Shown in pieces: positions 43,980 to 54,497 of a DNA stretch of 64,000 nt. This DNA is from an uncultured Planktomarina sp. (GTDB lineage: Bacteria > Pseudomonadota > Alphaproteobacteria > Rhodobacterales > Rhodobacteraceae). The stretch lies in assembly GCA_905182425.1 (NCBI GenBank), contig CAJJBP010000015.1, positions 56,001-120,000 of the forward strand. The letters are read 5' to 3'. The position numbers were made by a program, and so were the translations under genes. The stretch's first letter is position 1. Every line of letters begins with the position of its first letter. The notes below the pieces were generated by a model. It did not search any database and was not told the origin of the DNA. It worked only from the letters and a program-made list of their open reading frames with translations.

Positions 43980-46166
43980 ATGGCTAGCACGGCTGATTTT
44001 CTGAATTCAGACTTTCCCAGCGCACTTAGCTGTAACGAGGATTTCTCTGGACCGAGCCGTTTTCTGAACCGGGAGCTATCTTGGTTAGCCTTCAATTGGC
44101 GGGTTTTGGAAGAGGCCAACAACTCCAATGTACCTCTTTTGGAACGTATTAGATTTCTATCTATTTCCGCCACCAACCTAGACGAGTTTTACTCCGTCCG
44201 CGTCGCTGGCCTCCGTGAATTGGCCCGCGCCGGCAGCAAGGCTGCAGCCATTGACGGTCGCACGCCAGCCAATCAATTACTTATGATAGAAGCAAATGCC
44301 CGTAAGTTGATGCAAAAACAACAATCCGTCCTGACGCACCTACGTGACGAGATGACTAAAAATGGTATTCATATATTAACAGCAGGGCAAGCAGAGACAG
44401 ATTATGATTACCTGCAACAGGTATTTCTTCAGGACGTCTTCCCCGTAGTATCACCTTTGGCCATTGATCCCGCTCACCCATTTCCGTTTATTCCAAACGC
44501 AGGCTTTGCTCTCGCGCTTCAATTGGAGCGTATATCGGACAAACGAAGTTTACGTGCTTTGGTGCCCATCCCTCATCTCGTGCAGCGCTTCATCCAGTTG
44601 CCCGGCGAGGGCTATCGGTATTTACCGGTAGAAGAATTGATCTTGATGCAACTCGAGCAAATATTTCCTGGTTATAAACTGAATAACTACTGTGCGTTTT
44701 CAATATTGCGCGACAGTGATTTAGAAGTTGAAGACGAAGCAGAAGATTTGGTTCGGGAATTCGAAGTGGCACTCAAGCGGCGGCGGCGTGGTGACGTTAT
44801 TCGTCTCAAAATCACAAAAAATGCACCTTCGTATCTGCGCAACGCAATTATGGCTGAGCTTGTTGTTACAGAAACTGAGGTTGTCGAAATAGATGGTATG
44901 ATGGGCTTATCAAATCTCCATGAATTGGTAATTGAAGATCGCCCAAAATTGTTATGGCCTAAATTCACTCCACGCGTTCCAGAGAGATTCTCCGATCATG
45001 ATGGAGATATGTTTGCTGCAATTCGACAAAAAGATATGTTGCTGCAGCACCCCTACGAAACCTTCGATATGGTTATACGTTTTTTACAACAAGCGGCTCG
45101 TGATCCAAATGTGTTAGCAATCAAACAGACGCTTTATCGCACCTCCAAACGCTCACCTATTGTGGAGGCACTGTGTGAAGCGGCAGAGGACGGCAAGTCC
45201 GTTACAGCATTGGTTGAGCTGAAAGCACGCTTTGATGAGGCAGCAAATATTCGACAATCCCGGCGTCTTGAACGCGCAGGTGCCCATGTCGTCTATGGAT
45301 TTATGAATCTTAAAACCCATGCTAAAATAACTACAGTCGTACGGCGGGAAGGGGATCGCCTAATCACCTACACTCATTACGGCACTGGGAATTATCACCC
45401 TATTACTGCGAGAGTTTACACAGATTTAAGCTTGTTTACCTGCGATGCGGCCTTAGGTCGAGACGCCACCAAAGTGTTCAATTATCTATCAGGATATGCT
45501 CAACCCAACACTCTGGAAAATATCTCAATATCTCCACTATCATTGAAGTCTACGCTTCTGAAACAGATAGAAATTGAGGCGGAAAATGCCCAAAAAGGTA
45601 AACCAGCAGCGATTTGGGCCAAAGTAAATTCTATTATCGATTCAGATATAATTGATGCGCTTTATGCGGCCAGCCAAACTGGCGTCAAAATTAGTCTAGT
45701 GGTACGTGGAATTTGTGGTCTGCGTCCCGGTGTTAAAGGCCTTTCAGAGAATATTAGAGTAAAATCAATTGTTGGCAGATTCTTAGAGCACTCTCGGATT
45801 GTCTGCTTTGCCAACGCTCAAAATTTGCCTAGTCCTAAAGCACGCGTGTATATTTCATCTGCTGATTGGATGGATCGCAATTTGAAACGTCGCGTTGAGA
45901 CTTTGGTCGAAATCAAAAATGCAACAGTGAAAGCTCAGATTGTCAATCAAGTCATGGCAGCAAACCTCGCAGACGTTGCGCAGTCGTGGATCATGGAACC
46001 GGACGGAAGCTATGTCAGAGCCACCTGGCCAAAACAGAGCTTCGCCTTCAGCTGTCACCGGTTTTTCATGGAAAATCCATCTTTATCCGGGCGTGGTACC
46101 GCTGGTGCTGGAGATGTGCCTAAACTCACACACAGTGACGTGTCGCAAGCATTGCCTAATAGTTGA
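43980..46166 (+). CDS. ppk: Polyphosphate kinase 1
   Basis: RFLNRELSWLAFNWRVLEEANNSNVPLLERIRFLSISATNLDEFYSVRVAGL; HPYETFDMVIRFLQQAARDPNVLAIKQTLYRTS. Confidence 0.97.
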   Translation: MASTADFLNSDFPSALSCNEDFSGPSRFLNRELSWLAFNWRVLEEANNSNVPLLERIRFLSISATNLDEFYSVRVAGLRELARAGSKAAAIDGRTPANQLLMIEANARKLMQKQQSVLTHLRDEMTKNGIHILTAGQAETDYDYLQQVFLQDVFPVVSPLAIDPAHPFPFIPNAGFALALQLERISDKRSLRALVPIPHLVQRFIQLPGEGYRYLPVEELILMQLEQIFPGYKLNNYCAFSILRDSDLEVEDEAEDLVREFEVALKRRRRGDVIRLKITKNAPSYLRNAIMAELVVTETEVVEIDGMMGLSNLHELVIEDRPKLLWPKFTPRVPERFSDHDGDMFAAIRQKDMLLQHPYETFDMVIRFLQQAARDPNVLAIKQTLYRTSKRSPIVEALCEAAEDGKSVTALVELKARFDEAANIRQSRRLERAGAHVVYGFMNLKTHAKITTVVRREGDRLITYTHYGTGNYHPITARVYTDLSLFTCDAALGRDATKVFNYLSGYAQPNTLENISISPLSLKSTLLKQIEIEAENAQKGKPAAIWAKVNSIIDSDIIDALYAASQTGVKISLVVRGICGLRPGVKGLSENIRVKSIVGRFLEHSRIVCFANAQNLPSPKARVYISSADWMDRNLKRRVETLVEIKNATVKAQIVNQVMAANLADVAQSWIMEPDGSYVRATWPKQSFAFSCHRFFMENPSLSGRGTAGAGDVPKLTHSDVSQALPNS

Positions 46167-46221
46167 TTAATTGACCAAGCCGCCGGGTTTGATAACGTCG
46201 ATACAAACTGAGGAATTCGAT

Positions 46222-47865
46222 ATGGATGGATCAGAAAAAACATCTCAAGATTGGGGACACTTTCACAGGCCCCTTTTCGCGGATCCCAAATCACGGGACC
46301 TCTCGCGCGTTGGCGTTATTGATGTTGGGTCGAACTCAGTCCGTCTTGTAGTTTTTGATGGGGCCGCAAGATCTCCCGCCTATTTCTTCAACGAAAAAGT
46401 CATGTGTGCCCTGGGTGCTGGTTTAGCCGATACAGGTAATCTAAGTCCCGAAGGACGGATAAGGGCGCTGGCTGCACTACGTAGATTTTGTACGATAGCC
46501 AAAGACATTGGCCTACCTGATCTTACTGCTGTCGCTACAGCTGCGGTTCGAGAAGCCAAAGACGGTTCTGACTTTGTAGGTCAAGTTTTGGCGGAAACTG
46601 GGCTAAAAATTCATGTGATAGATGGATCTGAAGAGGCAAGGTTATCAGCTCAGGGCGTTCTTCTTGGTTGGCCAGGGGCTTATGGTCTAGTTTGCGACAT
46701 TGGAGGCGCGTCAATGGAACTGGCAGAAATTTCTAATGGGCAGGTTGGAAAGCGGATGACCTCACAATTGGGGCCTTTGCGGCTTGCTAGCATTAAGGGC
46801 GGCAAACAGGGTCGTAAGAAAGTGATTTCGGAAAGCTTAGAGGGTCTACGCGCACAACTGGGACAACAATCAGATAGATTATTCCTGGTCGGCGGCTCTT
46901 GGAGAGCTATTGCGCGCATTGATATGCAAAGACGCGATTATCCCTTGCACGTTATGCATGAATACCGGATGACCCCACGAGATATTCGCGAAACGTCCGA
47001 ATATATTAAAGCGAACAATCAAGACCATCTGCGAAAATTAGCCGGTGTTTCCTCTGCGCGTATGGACTTAGTCCCTATTGCCATAGATGTTCTCAAAGGC
47101 ATTCTACGTCACTTCAAACCCCATGATATAGCTGTTTCAAGTTATGGTATTCGGGAAGGCTTGCTTTACGAACATATGCCGCAAGCCATGCGAGATCGTG
47201 ATCCATTGATTGAAAGCTGCCGTTTTGCCGAACGGAAAGACGCACGCTTACCCGGTTTTGGAATGCGCTTACATAAATTCATTGCACCACTCTTTCCAAA
47301 AATCACAGTTGATCGTGAGCGTCTCATCCACGCTGCATGTCTACTACATGATGTAAGCTGGCGTGCGCATTCAGATTTCAGAGGCGAAGTTTGTTTTGAA
47401 TACGCCACCCGCGCTAATTTAGGCGGTTTGCGTCACCGAGAGCGAGTTTTTCTGGGACTGGCCCTTTTGCACAGATACCGCAACAATCGCGAGGGAACAC
47501 GGTTCGAAGCACTGCTCTCTCTACTTTCAGAAGTAGATCTAAAACAAGCTGAGGTATTAGGAAAAGCCATGCGATTAGGAGCGATGCTCTGGGCAAATTC
47601 TGATGATGGCACCGCAAAAATAGTCTGGGCACCAAAGAGGATGAAGTTGTCGTTAACGCTGACGGCTGAAGCCTACCCATTGTTTGGTGAGGTGGCAGAG
47701 GCTAGATTTGAAGCCTCTCGCATCTGCGTTAAACGCGACCACGCAAGTGGATATGAAGCTCACCTAAACTTGGATCGAATTCAGCTCGACCCAAGCTTGA
47801 TTGATCGCCACCATTCGTGGGTGAGCCAAGGTTATAGCTTCTTTGGGAACCCCCCGCGCCATTAA
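46222..47865 (+). CDS. ppx: Exopolyphosphatase (Ppx/GppA family)
   Basis: GVIDVGSNSVRLVVFDGAARSP; VATAAVREAKDG; VCDIGGASMEL; adjacent to ppk; RBS upstream of ATG 46222. Confidence 0.93.
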   Translation: MDGSEKTSQDWGHFHRPLFADPKSRDLSRVGVIDVGSNSVRLVVFDGAARSPAYFFNEKVMCALGAGLADTGNLSPEGRIRALAALRRFCTIAKDIGLPDLTAVATAAVREAKDGSDFVGQVLAETGLKIHVIDGSEEARLSAQGVLLGWPGAYGLVCDIGGASMELAEISNGQVGKRMTSQLGPLRLASIKGGKQGRKKVISESLEGLRAQLGQQSDRLFLVGGSWRAIARIDMQRRDYPLHVMHEYRMTPRDIRETSEYIKANNQDHLRKLAGVSSARMDLVPIAIDVLKGILRHFKPHDIAVSSYGIREGLLYEHMPQAMRDRDPLIESCRFAERKDARLPGFGMRLHKFIAPLFPKITVDRERLIHAACLLHDVSWRAHSDFRGEVCFEYATRANLGGLRHRERVFLGLALLHRYRNNREGTRFEALLSLLSEVDLKQAEVLGKAMRLGAMLWANSDDGTAKIVWAPKRMKLSLTLTAEAYPLFGEVAEARFEASRICVKRDHASGYEAHLNLDRIQLDPSLIDRHHSWVSQGYSFFGNPPRH

Positions 47866-48444
47866 CTGATCTGGGTGGTTTTCCGATACAAGCTTACGCC
47901 AAGCCATCCTTATTTCCTTTTTTGAAGCGCCATGAGAAATTCCTAAAACGTCATATGGGTCTGCTGGAGATCCCTTAACAAATCGAGCTTTAATAACCCG
48001 AAAGCTACGTTCCGAAAGTCCAAATATTTCAGACACATGACGTAAAAACCTATCCTCATTTTCATGAAAGTTCCCATCCGAAACTGCTATATGAAACAAC
48101 CCTTCCAGGAGATCTTCAAGAGTACCCGTTCGTGTACCAAACATAGCTTTGATCTTCTTAGCATAAATATCAAACCCAACTACGTCTTGCCTCGCCAGAT
48201 TGAAAACTCGTGCAGCATTTGCTTCATCTTTATCAGGAATATGAAAGATTTCGCGGAATGCCCGTACTTCAGTGCGGGTCACCTGCCCATCAGCTTTTGC
48301 CATCTTAGCGCTTAAAGCAATCACTGCGATTGTAAAACCAACAGTTTTCTCAGGCGGAGTACGCAGTTTTTCAAAAACCGCCGACAGTCCTTCACCTTTA
48401 GCTAGTGCAGACAATGCTTCTGAAATTCGAGTCCAAATTGACAT
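47764..48444 (-). CDS. TerB/DnaJ-domain co-chaperone (DjlA-like)
   Basis: TerB-like helical domain plus C-terminal J domain DPYDVLGISHGASKKEIRMAWRKLVSENHPDQLMARG (HPD motif). Confidence 0.9.
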   Translation of the reverse strand: MSIWTRISEALSALAKGEGLSAVFEKLRTPPEKTVGFTIAVIALSAKMAKADGQVTRTEVRAFREIFHIPDKDEANAARVFNLARQDVVGFDIYAKKIKAMFGTRTGTLEDLLEGLFHIAVSDGNFHENEDRFLRHVSEIFGLSERSFRVIKARFVKGSPADPYDVLGISHGASKKEIRMAWRKLVSENHPDQLMARGVPKEAITLAHPRMVAINQAWVELNSIQV

Positions 48445-48491
48445 ACTTATTTATAAAACGTGAATCAAATACACGAAAGAGGCAATCGTCA

Positions 48492-49106
48492 CTATTTCAT
48501 AAGAACCACGCCACTACCCGTTCGAATTTTAGCAGATATTTCTGAAGGGCCTTCGACAATCCTCACGCGTGTGTCTGATATCATTTTTCCAAACGTGTCC
48601 TGCATCTTAGCGGCGTGCGGGTGCTGGACTACCAACGTTTGTAGTCGGCATCCACTGTCCGCCAAATCCTGGCTTGGATGCGATGTTCCATTCCATTGAA
48701 TTAATGCAGGACCATAACCACCAAACGGTAACTCACCAGTGTTTGAAACTGATATTGCCCATTTATAGGGTCCACGTTCTAGCGTAATCGGTGTGCCAAA
48801 CTCGGGGCCAAGATTGTCGATAGCAGCATTGATATCCAATGTTGCAAGGATCCAACTAGCAATCCGTGGCTGTCCAAAAAAATGGTCCAGGCCAAACCAA
48901 CGTGGGAAAAGCGGCGTTGGCGCTTCAGGGTTAATAGCAATGGATTCAAGATAGCAGTCATCACCCATTCCCCACAGATGATTATGAGTGCCAAAATGCG
49001 GATGCAAGCCAGCTGCGGCTGGAGCCTCTTCCAGGCAAGATTGAACCAAACTAGTAGCCTCTTTTCGCGAGTGCCCTGCAACGGCGATATGATCTAATGT
49101 GAACAT
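48492..49106 (-). CDS. VOC-family/glyoxalase-like domain protein
   Basis: MFTLDHIAVAGHSRKEATSLVQSCLEEA...HFGTHNHLWGMGDDCYLESIAINPEAP. Confidence 0.8.
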   Translation of the reverse strand: MFTLDHIAVAGHSRKEATSLVQSCLEEAPAAAGLHPHFGTHNHLWGMGDDCYLESIAINPEAPTPLFPRWFGLDHFFGQPRIASWILATLDINAAIDNLGPEFGTPITLERGPYKWAISVSNTGELPFGGYGPALIQWNGTSHPSQDLADSGCRLQTLVVQHPHAAKMQDTFGKMISDTRVRIVEGPSEISAKIRTGSGVVLMK

Positions 49107-49117
49107 ACTTTGAAGCC

Positions 49118-51247
49118 CTATTTACGGCCAGCTCGTATTAAATCTAATACATTTTGTGCGGCATCCGGAATATTTGTTCCAGGCCCAAAGATCGCCGCAA
49201 TACCCGCGGACTTGAGAAACTTATAGTCTTTCTGAGGAATAACACCTCCACATACGACCAGAATATCCTCAGCACCAGCCTCTTTTAGGGCATCAACCAA
49301 CTTGGGCGCCAATGTCTTATGCCCAGCGGCTTGGCTAGATATACCAACGACATGTACGTCATTATCAAGAGCATCTTGCGCCGCCTCCTCTGGGGTTTGA
49401 AATAAAGGGCCAACGTCTACATCGAAACCAATATCAGCAAAGGCCGTTGCAATAACTTTAGCACCCCGATCATGTCCATCTTGTCCCATCTTTACAACCA
49501 GTATCCGCGGTCTCCGACCTTCTTCACGAGCGAACTCCTCGACCGAATTCTGTATTGCTTCAAAACTTTCGTCGCCCTCGTAGGCAGATCCATATACTCC
49601 AGCCAATGTTTTAACCTCCGCACGGTGACGTCCAAATGTGCCCTCCATCGCTAATGACATCTCCCCCACAGTTGCCCGATGGCGAGCAGCCTCAACCGCG
49701 GCCTCCAACAAGTTACCACCCTCTTCACACCTCCTGCCGATTTCCAGTAGTGCGGACTCACAGGCGGAAGTGTCACGAGCTGCCCTAATATGCGCTAGCT
49801 TGGCGACTTGAGCATCGCGAACTTGGTTATTGTCTATATCACGAACATCAATTTCCGGCTGCGTCTCGAGCTTATACTTGTTAACCCCAACAATCACTTC
49901 ATCACCCCGATCAACCTGAGCTTGCCTCTTGGCTGCACTTTCTTCAATCTTCAATTTAGGCAAGCCACTAGAGACAGCTTTAGTCATCCCACCCATTTCT
50001 TCGACTTCCACAATCAGGTTCCAAGCCTCATCGATCAAGTCTGCAGTCAGTTTTTCCACGTAATAAGAGCCAGCCAATGGATCGACGACTTTCGTGACGC
50101 CAGTCTCTTCCTGCAAGATTAATTGAGTATTGCGCGCAATCCGTGCAGAGGCTTCAGTCGGCAAAGCTATAGCTTCATCAAAGCTATTTGTATGCAGAGA
50201 CTGCGTTCCACCCAATACCGCCGACATCGCTTCAAAAGCCGTGCGCACAATATTGTTGTAAGGATCCTGCTCCTGCAAACTTACGCCAGAGGTTTGGCAA
50301 TGGGTTCGGAGCATGCTGGATTTTGGATTCTTCGGTTTAAACTCGGCCATTACGCGGTGCCACAAAACTCGAGCTGCACGTAATTTGGCTATCTCCATAA
50401 AAAAATTCATGCCAACCGCAAAAAAGAACGAAAGACGACCAGCGAATGCATCCACATCCATCCCTCTCTCGATCGCTGTTCGCACATATTCCTTACCATC
50501 TGCAATTGTGTAGGCAAGCTCCTGCACCAAATTCGCACCAGCTTCTTGCATGTGATATCCACTAATTGAAATCGAGTTAAACTTAGGCATTTCAGCAGCA
50601 GTGTACTCAATAATATCCGCCACAATGCGCATCGATGCCTCAGGTGGATAAATATAGGTATTTCGAACCATAAATTCCTTGAGCACATCGTTTTGAATGG
50701 TGCCCGACAAAGCTGACCTGCTGACACCCTGCTCTTCTCCAGCAATTATGAAAGACGCCAAAACTGGGATAACGGCACCGTTCATAGTCATAGAAACAGA
50801 AATCTTATCCAATGGAATTTCGTTAAATAGGATTTTCATATCCTCGACGCTATCAATCGCAACCCCAGCTTTACCAACATCGCCAACGACGCGGGGATGA
50901 TCACTATCATACCCTCGATGTGTAGCCAAATCAAAAGCTACTGATACACCTTGCTGGCCCGCTTCTAGCCCTTGGCGATAGAAAGCATTAGATTCCTCAG
51001 CAGTCGAAAAACCCGCATATTGCCGAATGGTCCACGGCCGACCTGCGTACATAGTAGCTTTAACACCTCGAGCATATGGGGCAGTTCCAGGGATACCATT
51101 CATATGATCTAGGTCAACGATATCCTCAGCGACATATAACGGCGCAACTTTGATGCCTTCAAGCGTATCCCAAGTTAGTTCATCCAATGGCGTCCCACGT
51201 AGTTCTTTTTCAGCCATTTGCCTCCAAGATTTTTTATCATTCATCAT
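49118..51247 (-). CDS. scpA: Methylmalonyl-CoA mutase
   Basis: [67 protein letters not shown]; cobalamin-binding [24 protein letters not shown]. Confidence 0.97.
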   Translation of the reverse strand: MMNDKKSWRQMAEKELRGTPLDELTWDTLEGIKVAPLYVAEDIVDLDHMNGIPGTAPYARGVKATMYAGRPWTIRQYAGFSTAEESNAFYRQGLEAGQQGVSVAFDLATHRGYDSDHPRVVGDVGKAGVAIDSVEDMKILFNEIPLDKISVSMTMNGAVIPVLASFIIAGEEQGVSRSALSGTIQNDVLKEFMVRNTYIYPPEASMRIVADIIEYTAAEMPKFNSISISGYHMQEAGANLVQELAYTIADGKEYVRTAIERGMDVDAFAGRLSFFFAVGMNFFMEIAKLRAARVLWHRVMAEFKPKNPKSSMLRTHCQTSGVSLQEQDPYNNIVRTAFEAMSAVLGGTQSLHTNSFDEAIALPTEASARIARNTQLILQEETGVTKVVDPLAGSYYVEKLTADLIDEAWNLIVEVEEMGGMTKAVSSGLPKLKIEESAAKRQAQVDRGDEVIVGVNKYKLETQPEIDVRDIDNNQVRDAQVAKLAHIRAARDTSACESALLEIGRRCEEGGNLLEAAVEAARHRATVGEMSLAMEGTFGRHRAEVKTLAGVYGSAYEGDESFEAIQNSVEEFAREEGRRPRILVVKMGQDGHDRGAKVIATAFADIGFDVDVGPLFQTPEEAAQDALDNDVHVVGISSQAAGHKTLAPKLVDALKEAGAEDILVVCGGVIPQKDYKFLKSAGIAAIFGPGTNIPDAAQNVLDLIRAGRK

Positions 51248-51345
51248 TGTTTTCCTTCTGAAATATCCCGAAGCCAAGTAATTTTTTTGTGGTCCCCTTC
51301 GCTATGTGGAGAAAAGCCCCTATGTATAGATGCAGGGGAGATTTC

Positions 51346-51792
51346 ATGACCATTCGTATTATTACCGCACTCACAACCTTCATCGCTTTGACTACTCCGG
51401 CTTTCGCAGGGGCTACTAAGGACTCATGGCTTGCGGAACCACATCGGATATTCGCCGCCTCTGAAGTGGATCTCAGCGACGTAATTTGGTCTGCTAGGCC
51501 ACTGGTGATATTTGCAAATAGTCCACTTGATCCTACGTTTAGAGCCCAGATGGAGTTACTATCTAAAGATTTAGAGGCCGCCGCGGAACGTGACTTAATG
51601 ATTGTGATCGATACAGAACCTGCTTTTAACAGTGCCCTGCGCAATTCTTTAAGACCCAAAGGATTTGTTTGGGTATTGATAGGCAAAGATGGGAAGGTAA
51701 AACTGCGCAAGCCCTTCGCATGGGACATGCGAGAACTTGGTCGTGTCATTGACAAAATGCCTATGCGACAGCAGCAATTAAACAACAAATAA
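51346..51792 (+). CDS. DUF4174-like secreted protein
   Basis: Signal peptide MTIRIITALTTFIALTTPAFAG; RPLVIFANSPLDPTFRAQMELLSKDLEAAAERDLMIVIDTE; LIGKDGKVKLRK. Confidence 0.8.
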   Translation: MTIRIITALTTFIALTTPAFAGATKDSWLAEPHRIFAASEVDLSDVIWSARPLVIFANSPLDPTFRAQMELLSKDLEAAAERDLMIVIDTEPAFNSALRNSLRPKGFVWVLIGKDGKVKLRKPFAWDMRELGRVIDKMPMRQQQLNNK

Positions 51793-51858
51793 CCTAGACC
51801 CATACCATCAAACAGATTCGCAGAATGTGAATTAAAGTTTTTGTTTTTGAACATTAAA

Positions 51859-53857
51859 TCACTCAAATTCCATGATAATGTCATCAACGGCGAGGCTTTC
51901 ACCAACCAAAGCATTCACTCTTGTCACAACAGAACTCTTTTCTGCACGCAGAATATTTTCCATTTTCATGGCCTCTACCGTACAGAGCGCCTGCCCTTCA
52001 TGGACTTTATCACCTGCACGGACAGCAACATTTACGATTAGACCAGGCATTGGGCACAACAGAAGTTTCGACGTATCTGGTACAACTTTCTCAGGCATGA
52101 GCCGGGTCAATTCAGCCTGACGTGGACTACAAACAGTAACCCGAAAGTCGGCTCCACGGAAGCGAATACGAAAACCACTTGGACGTTTTTCAACTTTAAG
52201 CGCAATATCCTCACCGTCTAAATTTATTAAAGCCAAGGACTTGCCCGGGGTCCAATCACTCGACACTCGATGGGTTGTACCATCAAAATGAATTGTTGAA
52301 CCGTTTGGATCCGCGGCAATCTTTACAGGGAAATGATAGCCCTGAAGTGAAACAACCCAATCGTCACGAACGCGGCGTTCATGATTGTCCATTCGGCCCG
52401 ATACGCGCGTGCGTCGAATTTCACTTACCCGGTACATCGCAGCCGTACAGGCCGCAATTTGGCGCAGCATATCTTCAGAGAGCTGAACGCCCTCAAAACC
52501 TTCAGGGTATTCTTCTTCTATAAAGGCTGTTGTGATTTTACCTGCACAAAATTTTGGATGATCCATAACAGCCGAAAGAAATGGAATGTTGTGACCGATG
52601 CCTTCAACTTCGAAACTGTCCAAGGCATCACGCATTTTTGCGATCGCAGTTTTACGTGTTGGAGCCCAAGTGCACAGTTTTGCAATCATTGGGTCATAAA
52701 AAATACTGATTTCATCGCCTTCATAGACTCCTGTATCATTACGGACGGCACCAAAATCATTATTCACTTCCTGCGCTGGTCGGTATTTAGTCAAACGACC
52801 AATTGAAGGAAGGAAGCCACGATATGGATCTTCCGCATATAGACGGCTCTCGATTGCCCATCCATTAATTTTGACGTCCCCCTGATGTAGGCTGAGAGCC
52901 TCACCATTCGCCACGCGGATCATCTGCTCAACTAAATCCACACCTGTAATCAATTCGGTTACAGGATGTTCAACTTGCAGACGAGTGTTCATCTCCAAGA
53001 AAAAAAAGTTATGATTTCCGTCAACTATGAACTCAACTGTACCAGCACTTTTATAGCCTACGGCACTTGCTAAAGCGCAAGACTGTTCACCCATCATTCT
53101 TACGAATTTCGGGGGTCAAGAAAGGGCTAGGAGCCTCTTCGATAACCTTTTGGTTGCGTCGCTGAATTGAGCACTCACGTTCATTAAGATAGATACAATT
53201 TCCATGACTATCTGCTAGCACCTGGATTTCAATATGCCGAGGTTGGGTGATGAATTTTTCAATAAAAATACGATCGTCGCCGAAACTACTAGCAGCCTCG
53301 TTCTTTGAGGACTGAAACCCCTCACGAGCCCCATCATCATTCCACGCGATGCGCATTCCCTTTCCACCACCCCCCGCACTGGCTTTGATCATAACGGGAT
53401 AACCAATTTCGTTTGATATTTTTACAGCTTCTTTGGCGTCCGTGACCAGGCCCATGTAGCCAGGAACTGTATTTACGCCAGCTTTCTGGGCAATCTGTTT
53501 AGACGTGATCTTATCACCCATGCTTTCAATTGCATAAGCAGAAGGCCCAATGAAAGCCACACCTTCAGCTTCTAATGCTTCTGCAAATAGACGATTTTCT
53601 GACAAAAATCCATACCCCGGGTGTACTGCCTGGGAGCCTGTTTTGCGCACAGCATCCATTACTTTTTCTATTACGATGTAAGACTGGTTTGCTGGTGATG
53701 GGCCAATATGCACTGCCTCATCAGCCATCTTAACATGTAAGGCTTGCACGTCAGCATCCGAATAAATTGCCACTGTCTTAATTCCCATAGACTGTGCAGA
53801 TTTGATAATACGGCAGGCAATTTCACCTCGGTTTGCAATTAGAATTTTATTAAACAT
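51859..53857 (-). pseudogene. pccA: Propionyl/acetyl-CoA carboxylase biotin-carboxylase (alpha) subunit, interrupted by a frameshift near 53090-53100
   Basis: N-terminal [24 protein letters not shown]...[19 protein letters not shown]-terminal [26 protein letters not shown]...biotin motif EAMKMENI; together full length (about 666 codons). Confidence 0.92.
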
Positions 53858-53902
53858 TTATGAATCCTTCAAGTCGCAGACGGACCAGAACCGAACTGTC
53901 TC

Positions 53903-53941
53903 AAAAAAAAGAACCGGCACTGGCGAAAGCCAGAACCGGTT
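53903..53941 (-). terminator. Intrinsic terminator-like hairpin just upstream of pccA
   Basis: Minus strand AACCGGTTCTGGCTTTCGCCAGTGCCGGTTC followed by TTTTTTTT; stem with GAAA/TTTC loop. Confidence 0.78.
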
Positions 53942-54104
53942 AAGGAAAGAAAGGAAAGATAAGCAAATGCAAAGAAGTCGATCACAAAAAGAATTATCTC
54001 TAATACAATATGAAGCCCAGGTTCTTCACTGCCAAGGGGTGCCATTAATATATTGCGCACTTCGGCACAAAATCGCGCAATTACTGCATGAAGGTTCAGC
54101 GAAA

Positions 54105-54476
54105 TCATGCCGACCACCCCGATGCGAAGATCTGTGGGAAAGAGGCCTGTGCCTTAGCCAGATTTACTTTCAGCAAAGACTCGTAAGACACTGGATTGAA
54201 ATCCTCCTCCGCCGCCTCAATTTCACGTCCAAAGAGCCAAGAGATCCGACCACTATCAAGATTGCCCCGTTGAAAGGGCTCTTCACCAAAATATTCTATA
54301 AGATTATAAAGAAACGCTTCATCTGCCCTCCGATCTGGCGGACGACGATCTGCATAGCGTTCACGGCGAATTATTGGTGAAGCGCCCTTTTTATTTGCCC
54401 GTCGAACAGTAAACTGGAAATCTGTTCCAGCAAGTCTACTCGCGAATCCACGATGCTTTTCCATTTTTAACAACAT
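54105..54476 (-). CDS. Hypothetical protein between pccB and pccA
   Basis: 123 aa MLLKMEKHRGFASRLAGTDFQFTVRRANKKGASPIIRRERYADRRPPDRRADEAFLYNLIEYFGEEP; co-oriented with the pcc genes. Confidence 0.65.
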   Translation of the reverse strand: MLLKMEKHRGFASRLAGTDFQFTVRRANKKGASPIIRRERYADRRPPDRRADEAFLYNLIEYFGEEPFQRGNLDSGRISWLFGREIEAAEEDFNPVSYESLLKVNLAKAQASFPQIFASGWSA

Positions 54477-54497
54477 TCCAGTTAAAGGGGGTTTTTT

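Noticed and set aside
51237-51914. 225-aa minus-strand ORF over the DUF4174 gene
   Set aside because: Antisense to a plus-strand gene with a good signal peptide and RBS-spaced ATG; no recognisable domain.
53869-54117. 82-aa ORF just upstream of pccA
   Set aside because: It spans the intrinsic terminator hairpin and overlaps the adjacent ORF; no family resemblance.
53802-54380. 192-aa plus-strand ORF across the pccA start and spacer
   Set aside because: Antisense to pccA and the 123-aa ORF; low-complexity basic composition, likely spurious.
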